Shown: positions 11,218 to 21,163 of the stretch, piece after piece
How positions within the stretch are numbered: position 1 is the stretch's first letter
How the letters are laid out: each line of letters starts with the position of its first letter
NCBI GenBank assembly: GCA_003342895.1
Contig: PTFA01000497.1
Location: 127,248 to 191,247 of the forward strand
Length of the DNA: 64,000 bases
Direction: 5' to 3'
Source of the DNA: Casuarius casuarius
Lineage: Eukaryota; Chordata; Aves; Casuariiformes; Casuariidae
Program-made: the position numbers and the translations under genes
The notes under the pieces: model-generated
The model's database searches: none
Told to the model about the DNA's origin: nothing
The model's input: the letters and a program-made list of their open reading frames with translations, nothing else

Positions 11218-14200
11218 ATTTGTAATACCCTAAAAGCAATCCATGCAAGTGATTAAACAATCGTGGTTCCCCTTTGCATTCAAATATTTCTTTTTTAAAT
11301 CTGCAGCTGACCACTGCCTGCCTTAGAGAGAAGCTGGAGGCCTGTGGGATTCTGTGAGATTTCACAGCTAATAACTGTAGTAAATTAATTGTCTACCCTA
11401 GGAATAGTTCAATTTAGATGTCTCAATGCCCTCAGCTTTGGGAAGCCAACAGCCATTCCCAGTTATTTCATGGTTATGAATTTATCTAATTCCCTCGGAT
11501 GAATGTTTGAAGTGATGAGAGGATATTACAAGGGTGTAAGATCCAGGAGGCTAATCTAGTAATGCATTAGCTTTGTAATGAATACGAATTGTCCTGTCTG
11601 TCCTGGGGAGCTTGTGGGAGACAGTTAATGCATTGTTCTAGCTTGGTGGTGGTTTTGCAGATCTATCCAGGAAGCAGAAATGAAGTATCAGTTAGATGGC
11701 GTGGTATTTGGTACTGCTTGTGGTGCTCCCAAAACAGGTACCCAAACTTCAGGATATGGATACCCAGACTTTAGAAAGAGAATATGGGACTTTAGCCTGG
11801 TTCAAGCACCCTGACTTTACCCTATTGCAGTGGTGCAGGCTGGGTTCCTGGGTTAATCCCTGCATTGGATTATACGTCTGGTCTGCATCCCAGCTTTTCC
11901 TGTAAATCAGGTTTCCTGGTGAAAGGAGCGCAGTGGATCAGTTAAACCAGGGAGCTGCACTGTTTGAAAGCAATGAGAAGTCATGGTGAGCAGCAGCCTC
12001 AGAACAGCAAAGGCGAATTTACAGGCAGACAGATGATCTGATGGGAGGGTGGGATGCAGCATGTGTTCTAGTTGTCGGGGCTGCTAACTACCTTTATGTG
12101 TCCCTAAATGACCTCTGAACCAGGATGCTCTGGGGGTGTCATGTCTATTCAAGCTTCAGCAGGAGATGTGTTGTGGCAGGAAGGCAGAATCACTGCTTCG
12201 TTCCTCTTTTTGCCCTTCAGGATCTCTCTCAGGGATAAGTCAGAAGTTTCCTTCCTACCGTGCGCTTCAAACACTTTCTCTCTTGCAGGAGAAGCTACAG
12301 CACAGACAGCATATGACCTGTCTCTGGGTTTTCTCTTAAGGCCTCGTATTCACTGAGAAGCCTTTTTACATTGGTAAAAAAGATCAGAGCTGGCAGGAAT
12401 GCTAGTGGAGAACTGACGCTTGCAAAATTTAAGATGTGCCTCAAGTTTTGCATGAGGATCTGGTTACGCCATCCACTACTACTACATATGAGATCTAGCA
12501 CGGCACTGAAAAATCTGCAAGCTATTGGAAACTGGACTTAGACCCTCTCTTAGGGCCCCTTTGGGATATCCTTAGACAAACAGCCGTACAGCTTGCAGCT
12601 TGTGTGTCCCCATCTCCCCACCAGCACTACTCCGCTCTACTCCTGCCTGCTCCAGCCCAGCCCTAGGACATGTTTCCTTTATAGCTTTTCCCTTGATGGG
12701 GCACTGAGAGGAGAATTAGCATTCCCCAGCCTGCACAGCCACCAAACAGTCCTCTCCAGGGCTATCTGTCCACCACCCCTTTGCTCTCCTTATAACTTTA
12801 TGACAAAAGCTAGAGGAATGGCACCAGCAGGATGGCCAAAGCACAGCTTTTGAACTGTGGATTCATTTGCTGTATTTTGTAATGCTTCTGTGCCCATGTA
12901 AAGCAGCACATTTTGAAGTAACCAAAGTCTGGTAAATCCCTGAAAGAATTATACTTTCCTGTTGCTCCCTTTGTCTTGTCTTTTGGAGAACCATATTCTA
13001 GGGAGTGCCCTGCTTTGATAAGCTGATTGACATGCCTACGTTAGATTTTCTGAACAAAATGGGCCTTTGACTCTAGTGTCTAGGCACTTGCAGCTTAGCG
13101 CTGTCAGCAGGAGATTTCACTGTGCACAGAGCTCTCAGCTCCCACCAGCAGGCAGGTGTAGCCTGCTGGAGGACCGAACCCATGCAAGGTTTGCATGTTC
13201 TTCATGCCACACATACTTTCTGTGTGCTGTTCAGATGATGGCTGCCAAGACTTTGGTGACTCCATCAGAGGTGCTGCATAAAAGTAACCTGAGAGGCTAA
13301 CACTTGCGTTGACATTGCTGACAGATTTCTCCAGTGACTCCAAGTGTGCTGCCTGGAATTGCTCTACAGGTGTTGGTCTCCAGGGAGACAGGCGAGGCAG
13401 GCCTAGTGGGCTCCTGATGTGAGACTGGCAGAAGCACCTTTTCTGAACTTGGTCTCCAAGCCATTTCACTCATTCAGATCTGCTGGGGTGTTGTCCTGGT
13501 TTATTTGAACAACAGATTCATATGTTAGACTTTTTTAGCGAGGCAGCTGAAACTAATAACTCGCCACCCATACACATTCTGTGTTACTATTTTTTTGGCA
13601 TCCCCCAACAATGTTACCTACAGTTCTACCAGTATTAACTGCTACTCAAAATTTTTTAGCTGAGCTGTAGTAGTAAACAGGCATTTCTTCTGGAAGCCTA
13701 TAGCTCTTTTTTAACTTCAGAAGATTAACTTTCTTGCTTGGGTCACCTTTTTGTTAGTTTAGCCCTTAGTTATTTCAAAACCTTATATCTTTCTTGCAAC
13801 ATATCCACCCCTTGCAGTTCTCCAGAGAACCCTCACATCTCGTCTTGGGAGAAGAGTGTGTTTAATTAAATACATGTATAATGGCAGTGCAGTGACTCAC
13901 GCTTAACTTTGCACTCATATACAGCCATACCTTGGATGACACATTTTCACTATACAAGATATTTAAAGCTTCTAATCCTGTTAGTGTCATTATACAGGAA
14001 TTATCCTATCCCCTTCAGGGGAAATTCTGCAGTCTCATACTGTCTCCTTTTAAGTTGGAACAAAAATCGCTTTCTCATAAGACGTAATAACTCCTTTTTC
14101 TCCATTTGCATTATACATCCCTTCCCCTGCAAAAAACAAACATTATTGAGTCATTGTAAAATTCACCTTTGACAAAATTACAATGCTCTGTTTGAATTTT

Positions 14201-14747
14201 CTGGTTAAAAAAAGTAAGATTAACAACCCAAACTGACCTCTTCAAATTAATTGCATGAAGCACATTTGTGCAAAATAGCTCAGTTCTTGAAAGGGAAGCC
14301 TAGGAGACTTCTCATCAGCCTGATTCATTATCCCACCTGTGCCAAGGACAAGAGGGTTTTGGCACCCACCTGCACTGGAGCAGCCATGTTTGTGTCCCTT
14401 TAGCCTCCCGGCAGCTCCAGCTGGCTGTGGACGAGTGTTTTGGTGAGTAATGATGCATGTCACTGCTGACAAAGTGTCAGGATCTTCTGTTCTGGTCCAG
14501 AGTTAGCAATCCACCATCCTTACGTAAACTTCTTAAGCATTAGTCTTTAATGCTTATTTTGGAGGATTTTATTTGCATAGAGCTTTTCTGAGAAGGATAA
14601 GCTCTGTTTGGTTAGTTTTGATTTATACTAATAACTCATGCATTGGCAAAACTACTCAAAATACATCCAAGAAACTGCTTCAGCATTGATCAGCAATTTT
14701 CTTCCCTGCTTAAATTCAATTACTTTAATTGTGCAGACCACAGCCTT
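11218..14747. other. Unique non-coding DNA
   Basis: No gene or repeat family is recognised. 11340-11600 is AT-rich with several TAAT cores (for example AGTAAATTAATTG near 11380). Around 12.6-12.8 kb the plus strand is C-rich but has no CpG cluster. Open frames stay at or below 121 codons. Confidence 0.55.
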
Positions 14748-14767
14748 AAACTGCAGTAATGCAGTTT
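14748..14767. repeat. Short perfect hairpin
   Basis: AAACTGCA at 14748-14755 pairs with TGCAGTTT at 14760-14767 around the loop GTAA. It lies inside an AT-rich block with TAAT cores and an octamer-like ATTTGCAT at 14571-14578. Confidence 0.75.
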
Positions 14768-14892
14768 GAGTGGATAATAAAAAACTCTTATAAACTTTCA
14801 GAAAATGGCTAATATGTAATACCGTGCAATGTGACTGAATACACTAAAATGGCCTTTAAAACAATGCAGAATAAAATTCGTGAATCTAGTTG

Positions 14893-14909
14893 TTTTTTTT
14901 TTTTTTTTT
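14893..14909. repeat. T17 homopolymer
   Basis: There are seventeen uninterrupted T residues. No SINE or LINE body is recognisable on either side, so I treat it as a mononucleotide repeat and not a retrotransposon tail. Confidence 0.9.
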
Positions 14910-17515
14910 ACCACAAACTTGTTCACTCTGTATCTTTTGTGAGTGCACAAATCCTTGTCTCATTGCTTTATTAATGCAGAGAAGGTCGCTGCACATTTCC
15001 CAACTATCTCCTTTAATGTAACTCTTTATACTTTTGCTTTTCTTACACTGCTTCCAAAAGTCAGGCCAGAAAAGTGAATTACAGTTGTCCCAGGAGAATC
15101 AAATTCTATCTTGAAATTCATGCTAAAACAAGTTTTCTGCAAGCGGTCTGATAACTGTGTTCTTTTTTAATTAAACTTTTTAAGCCCATGGAGACCAAGG
15201 AAGTCATGCAGATGATTTTTACAGGGAAAAGTACCACCATATATTTCACAATTATTTTTTCCTATTTCTCCATAATTCATTAGTGTTATATATTTTGGAA
15301 AAATTAAGTATCAGTACATATAATTTTTAAGGTACTGCTAAGCTCTAGAAAATGAGTGGACATACCTGGATTTTGGTAAACATTATATGACTTTTGCTAA
15401 AGGTTATACTGTACTTTTAACCTAAACATATAGTTCATAATTTTGCAGTTTAAAATATTTTCTCTGGATAAGAGTAGTGTTTGTCTTCTGTTCTGCATAC
15501 CTGTATGCAATCTGTAGTGAAGTATATGGGATCCTCACACGGTCTCTGGTATTTATCTGCATCTCAGCTTGGTCAGGTTAGGGACAAAGGAAGAAGCAAA
15601 GCTGAGAGAAGGGTAGGACACATTTTCTCTGCCTTTGACTATCCCAGTGAAGTAACCATTACTTACTAAGTCAGAGAACTCAGTGAGTACAGGTGAGGAG
15701 TTTTGAGTGCTTCAGTTAGAGCCCGATTTACTCACTAGAGGAGGGGGCAGAAGGAGAAACATGCAGAGAGAGTCTCTCACATTATAACAGATTTAACTGA
15801 GAAGTTATGGGGAAGTGACATCTCTGTGGCACATCTGCAGGCATGCTACCCCAAAGAGAGAGTGACGTTGGGGTGGGGTCTAATTTCATGTGGTGACTCT
15901 GGGGGAAATGCTACCTTTCACATCACTGGGGCAGTTTCCAGATAGACCCTTCAGCCTGTGGTATCTGATGCCCTGGCATGGTTTTTGGCTAGGAGAGCAC
16001 ATTGGTGAGGTCCACCTTGGCTATGTGGACCAGTTCAGAGGACCTGCCTGCTTTCCTCAAGGGGTAATGCTTTATGGTACAGCCCAAAACAAGAGGTTAT
16101 AGCAACGTAAGCTGGAAGGTTGCTCTGGATGCTGCTTAACACTTGAAGCTACAAGCTGTATGATTTCCTCTCGCAAACATTTTGGTTAGTCACCAGCAAC
16201 TCTGTTCTGCACATGGAGCGCTCTTGAGAGCAGGGATTTGGAGAGGGCTGCCTGGGATGGACCTCCTCGAAGCCAGGCGAAGAGAGATGGATAGGAGACT
16301 ACTTGAAAATCACAATAGGAGGAAATCCAATCCAGGGGAAAGAACTTCTCCTTAACAAACGAGTAAAGCAAACATTTTCCCCTCTCTGGCAAGGAACTGG
16401 CACAAATTGCAATGGAGCAGTGTAACCCCTCATACATGCTGCACAGAACTGTTTGTTGCACCGTGGTTGTGCTTGGGGCTGAGTATGGAGCAGGACAAAT
16501 AACTCCACATTTCATGGACAAGTCTGTGGGAGGGCCTCAGAAAATGCCCTATGCTTTGGCCTGTGCATGTTTGTGATTCTTCTGTATGGCAGGTAAATGC
16601 CATTTGCCATCGTCCTGATGAGCTGTGTTTGAATGTGTTTCTGTCCCACCACCGGAAAGAGGGCAGGCTGATGGGGACAAGACAAAACTCTGTTTTCCTG
16701 GCTGAGCCTGAAGAATCAAAGATTCCAGCCTCCCTCCCTTGTGATAGGAGACTCTGTGCTGTCATTGCAAATACAAAGCAACATAAAGGGCATCTGAAAT
16801 GGAAATGGTGCAGAGACCACTAAAGACCTTAGCTTCTCGCTGTATCCACTTCAGTTTTAAGACTGTCTTTGGCATAGATCCCAAGCTGAAGCAACTCAGA
16901 TCTGAATGGAGTATTTTGAAACTTTGGGGGAGGAAGGGAGGAGGAAGTGGGAAGACATTCTGATTCATAGTCAGACTAGACACAGAAATTAGTGGTAAAA
17001 CACAGATACCATGAACTTTGAGGTTAAACAGAATTAAACACTTTTTCTTTAGAGGAAAAAGAAAATAAGAGGAAAATAATACAAACTGATTGCAGTAGTT
17101 ACAAACCTTAGAAAATGGCTGTGGCTTCGTTAGGATGTTGGTGAACCCACTGGAACAGCTCTGTTCCAAGTTGTCTAGTACAATGTGCCAAAGCAGATCC
17201 TTGGCAGGATTGCCATTATATTGTTTTTAATTATGTCCGCCTTTTGACATTATTCATTTTGGCAGAGGCTAGTATTTCAGCATGCTAGGCTTTATAATTA
17301 TAATCTAGAAATAGATAGGTTTGCACATGGCCTGGGAAACATGCAGCAAAGAATATCAGCATTACCCAAGTTGTTTAGGCCTGTAAACTTCTTCCTCTAG
17401 CTAGACTCTGTTCCTCCCATAGCCTGTAACCCTTTCACCAATGTATGGTGCTATGCTGATGGGCATGGAACAAATGCAGCAACAACATTTAACAGGTGAG
17501 CGGAGCAAGTAACAG
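14910..17515. other. Unique non-coding DNA
   Basis: The stretch is AT-rich to about 15.5 kb, then of moderate GC. Open frames on the minus strand (16186-16521, 16430-16765, 16762-17169; up to 135 codons) overlap each other and have no recognisable domain. I see no repeat. Confidence 0.55.
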
Positions 17516-17605
17516 TCTATAGTTAAACTACAGTTGTATAGTTACATACTTACATAGTTATAGCTATGTACTTATCTATTTATATAGTTATGGATGGTTA
17601 ACATC
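17516..17605. repeat. TATAGTTA-like degenerate simple repeat
   Basis: Variants of TATAGTTA and ACATAGTTA recur about every 8-15 bases. They include the small inverted repeat ACATAG-loop-CTATGT around 17552-17569. It looks like decayed AT-rich simple sequence. Confidence 0.55.
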
Positions 17606-17724
17606 ACAACTCATCGCTTTATTGCCCAGTTAAAACAATTTCAATTTCTGCATTTGGAATATCAGAGTTAATAGACCTGAACGGCTTTGTGTCCTGTTTC
17701 TTTTTGACCTTGTGTAAACCTCTA

Positions 17725-18470
17725 AGGCCCTGTAGCAGGGAGTTGCATAGATGAACCATTTCGTTTCAAAAGTTGCCTCCTTTTATTTGTGTTGAACTTG
17801 CAACTTGCTAGATTTGTTTGATGCCCCCAACTTTTTACTCGAGGAGACAGCTGAACAGTCATTTCCTGTTCACCTTCTCTGAACTTCTTGTCATTTTATG
17901 TAAACCCCCCCTTCTTGGTTTTGTATCACACAATCTGGACCCAGTGTCATACACCCCTCCATTTGTTCCAGCCTTTTTTTTTTGTTTGGCGTTCCTTAGA
18001 CAGAAACTGTCACAGATCTCCGATCATCCTTCCTACACATTTCTTATTCCTGTTGTATTTTCTTGAGTGCCAGAAAAAAAATTGCAGAGTATTCAAGATT
18101 TATTCACTTAAACAGGGACACAAAGGTGATGTTCTCTCTGGTGCCTGCCAGCCCTTTTGTAATAATTCTGAATATATGACATTTTTGACTCCTGATGAGC
18201 ACAGAGGTGATGTTTTTGATGTATCATCATCCAAAATCTAATTCCTGAGTGGTTATGAGTGGCACAGAGACCACCATTTTAAATGTAAAAGAGGTGGCAT
18301 TTTTCCTACCTATGCTTACCACTTTATGCTCATCTACGTGGAATTTCATCTGCTGTTTCAGCATTACCAGAAGCTCATGCAAGGCATCAGTCAGATCTTG
18401 TTTGTATGACTTCTGATTAGGTTCATGCTACTAGTGAACTCTCTCTCCTACTTCTCTCCTGACCTTTTGC
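17725..18470 (-). mobile_element. Ancient CR1-family LINE fragment (ORF2 C-terminus)
   Basis: Read on the minus strand, this matches the C-terminal ORF2 region of the old CR1 group common to turtles, crocodilians and birds. On the plus strand the recognisable words are CAGGGAGTTGCATAG near 17736, then a stretch corresponding to reptile CR1 text (TTTTATTTGTGTTGAAC, GATGCCCCCA, TTTTATGTAAACCCCCCC). Further on, GAATTTCATCTGCTGTTT near 18341 matches another CR1 landmark. The match is patchy with indels, and no frame is open across it. The 3' terminal octamers are not visible. This is from memory of the family, not a database hit. The left part is surer than the part beyond 18.0 kb. Confidence 0.65.
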
Positions 18471-18540
18471 AGCTTATTTGTGACTGTTGAACAGCAAAGG
18501 TCATTAATACATATCTCCCTGGAGATCTTCCTCTGCTGGA

Positions 18541-18615
18541 AAAAGTTAGTGCTTTCTCTTACTTTTTATTTCTTCTCTTTTAACTTCTCTCTCTTTTTTT
18601 TTTTTTTTTTTTTTT
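18541..18615. repeat. Polypyrimidine tract ending in T22
   Basis: A strongly T/C-rich stretch ends in 22 uninterrupted T residues (18594-18615) and then AAG. It superficially resembles a splice acceptor, but the following frame of about 78 codons has no recognisable product. An independent low-complexity tract is the simpler reading. Confidence 0.75.
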
Positions 18616-20146
18616 AAGGCAGTATAAGGACATTAACTTCTTATCCCATGGCAGATGTGTGTCCCTTGAGCACCTTGCTAAAAGCCAACAAGACTGTTTC
18701 AACCTTTATCTACATGTTTGCCAACTCCTCCCAAGGACTGCAGGAGTTTGTAAGGCACAGCTTCCCTCCACAAAAGCCACCACGACCCTTCCTTAATGTG
18801 TCTGATTTATCCATGTGCCTGCCAGCTCTGTTTTCTAGAAGACTTAACTGCTAATCTGATGGCTCCTGGCTCTGGCTGTAGGTGAGCTGGTGGTCTCCAT
18901 GAGGTTCCAGCTCAACAGCAGAGTTGGGATGTGTTAACCAACTGTGCCTGAACAGTACAGATTTACCTGAGGGTGTGCTGGAAAGAAAAGCTGTGGGAGA
19001 AGGGAGAAGCAGCCACATAGGCTCTTTCCATCTTCATTCCCCTTTAGAGCCTTGGGCATAAAAGCACAGTGGAGTGGTCAGCACTGCTGGCTGCTATGAG
19101 TAGCAAAAGAGTGAAGATGAAGGGTACATGAAGGGCCATATGCAAGGAATCAAAAGACATTTGGGGATAATGGGAGACCTAGTGACAGAATACTGCCTTT
19201 TGGGAAGAGCACTTTGGTATCCACAGTCTGACCTTTGGCAAATTAATGCAGACAGTAGAACAATGAGCAGGATTTCCACCTCCTTGTTTGTGACTCATAA
19301 CTGAGAGAAGCAGTAATATAAAAACACAGCAGTCAGATTATGTAACTTAAGTCTCAAACCAAAGTCAGTTACTATGGCAGAGACAAATTGATGATAGAGT
19401 GATCCATGCAGGTAAGGATATTTATCCCCAGTTGTGATGGTGTTTGATAACTGCAGAAGTGCTCTGGCAGAATAAAAAAATAAGACTCATGCCAGTGCAA
19501 GCTTATGTTTATATACCTAATTCTCTCCCAGCACATCACATGCTTGGAAGATAAGAGCTAGCTGTTAATAGCAGAGCTGCATCAAGAATAGTTTTTGCAT
19601 TTGTCTGCCATGACTACCGATCCCAACTGCCTGAAGACTGCCTCAGATGTTCTTACCATCCTGGGCAGCTTCCAGTGGCTGCCACTTGGAAGACATCTTG
19701 TGCTAAAATCTTCCCTGTGACCTCTTGCCCCAAGTGTAAGATATTAAGCTTTTCTCCCAGTACACAACTGATCCCTGCTAATAAGCCAGTACAATCATCA
19801 GTAGGTAATAGTAGAAAGTTATCGATCAACCTAGGTATGATGAACGGAGTGAAGTCTTCATTATACTAAAGATGATACAGAGAGGAAAAAGAAATGATTA
19901 CTACCTTGACAAGCTTAGGCCTAGAGATGCATTTAGTGTTGAACACCTTGTGGTCATTCCTGTGTTAATATAGAAAAATGGTAACCTTGTCTCCAAATCA
20001 TAAAGGCTTCCAAAATGCTAAAATTTAATGCTGTGAATTCCAACCTTCCCAAAGTTGTGGAAGCTGATTCTGTAATTTTATTTTCAGTTTTCAGCAGTGT
20101 TGCCCTTTCAGTAAGTATGGCATTTTCTTAGAGATGAGTGAAAAAA
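18616..20146. other. Unique non-coding DNA between two CR1 copies
   Basis: No repeat or gene is recognised. Open frames are at most 68 codons. Composition is near the window average. Confidence 0.55.
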
Positions 20147-21144
20147 GAATCACAGAATCACAGAATGGTTGAGGTTGGAGGGGACCTCTGGAAATCCTCT
20201 AGTCCAACCCTCCCCTGCTCAAGCAGGCCACCTAGAGCATGTTGCATAGGATCGCGTCCAGGCAGGTTTTGAGTACCTCCAGAGAAGGAGACTCCAGAAC
20301 CTCTCTGGGAAACTTGTTCCAGTGCTCTGTCACCCTCACAGGAAAGAAGTTTTTCCTCATATTCAGATGGAACTTCCTGTGTTTCAGTTTGTGCCCATTG
20401 CTGCTTGTCCTGTCACTGGGCACCACTGAAAATAGTTGGACCCCATCCTCTTGACACCCTCACTTTGGATATTTGTACATTGATAAGATTCCCCTCTCGG
20501 TCTTCTCTTCTCCAGGCTGAAGAGGCCCAGCTCTCTCAGCCTTTCCTCATAAGAGAGATGCTCCAGTCCCCTAATCATCTTCGCAGCCCTATGCTGGACT
20601 CTCTCCAGTAGTTCCATGTCTCTCTTGTACTGGGGAGCCCAGAATTAGACCCAGTACTCCAGATGCGGCCTCACCAGGGCTGAGGAGAAGGGGACGATCA
20701 CCTCCCTCAGCCTGCTGGCAGCACTCTTCCTAATGCATCCCAGGATATCATTGGCCTTCTTGGCCACAAGGGCACATTGCTGGCTCATGGCCAACTTGGT
20801 GTCCACCAGGACTCCCAGGTCCTTCTCCGCAGAGCTGCTTTTCAGCAGGTCAACCCCCAATCTGTCCTGGTGCCTGGGGGCACCTGCCTTATTCCTCCCT
20901 AGCCGCAGGACCCTGCACTTGCCTTTGTTGAACTTCATGAGGTTCCTCTCTGCCCAACTCTCCAGCCTGTCCAGGTCTATCTGAATGGCAGCACAGCCCA
21001 CTGGTGTATCAGCCACTGCTCCCAGTTTTGTGTCATCAAAACACTTGCTGAGGGTGCACGCTTTTTATCCATGCAAGTCATTGATGAATAAGTTGGACAA
21101 TACCGGACCCAGTACTGACCCCTGCAGGACACCTACCAGCTTCT
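20147..21144 (-). mobile_element. CR1 LINE, 5'-truncated, minus strand
   Basis: This is the clearest element in the window. Its 3' end is at the left. On the minus strand the sequence closes with two direct copies of ATTCTGTG, the characteristic CR1 tail, with no poly(A). Moving right there is a short 3' UTR (20147-20231), the ORF2 C-terminus, and the reverse-transcriptase thumb region. Homology stops near 21144, inside the part that reads GGGACACC in full-length CR1, so the copy is strongly 5'-truncated, as most CR1 copies are. Divergence from the remembered avian consensus looks modest, so it is younger than the other copies here. CR1 usually leaves no clear target-site duplication and I see none. 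Confidence 0.95.
20232..21140 (-). pseudogene. Broken CR1 ORF2 (reverse transcriptase) C-terminus
   Basis: The longest open piece is 20645-21016 and includes the LINE signature [13 protein letters not shown], followed by the conserved KDLGVLVD segment. It ends at a TAA (plus-strand 20645-20647) where the family continues. The same frame resumes at 20617 with [18 protein letters not shown] and LFSLEKRR. Small indels between about 20455 and 20495 then shift the frame, with a TGA at 20460-20462 in the family frame. The final piece ending at 20232 carries [20 protein letters not shown] and stops at the usual CR1 C-terminus. At least one stop and two indels mean no functional protein. The polymerase active site lies upstream of the truncation and is absent. 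Confidence 0.9.
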
Positions 21145-21163
21145 AAAAAAAAAAAAAAAAAAA
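21145..21163. repeat. A19 homopolymer at the CR1 5' junction
   Basis: Nineteen uninterrupted A residues begin exactly where CR1 homology ends. On the element's own strand this is T19 placed before the truncated 5' end. It could be a pre-existing A/T tract at the insertion point or untemplated sequence at the 5' junction. Confidence 0.85.

Noticed and set aside
14893..14909. Retrotransposon poly(A) tail on the minus strand
   Set aside because: No LINE or SINE body adjoins it, and CR1, the active avian LINE, does not end in poly(A).
18648..18854. Exon downstream of a T22-AAG acceptor-like tract
   Set aside because: AAG is a weak acceptor and homopolymer T is better explained as low complexity. 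The product is unrecognisable.
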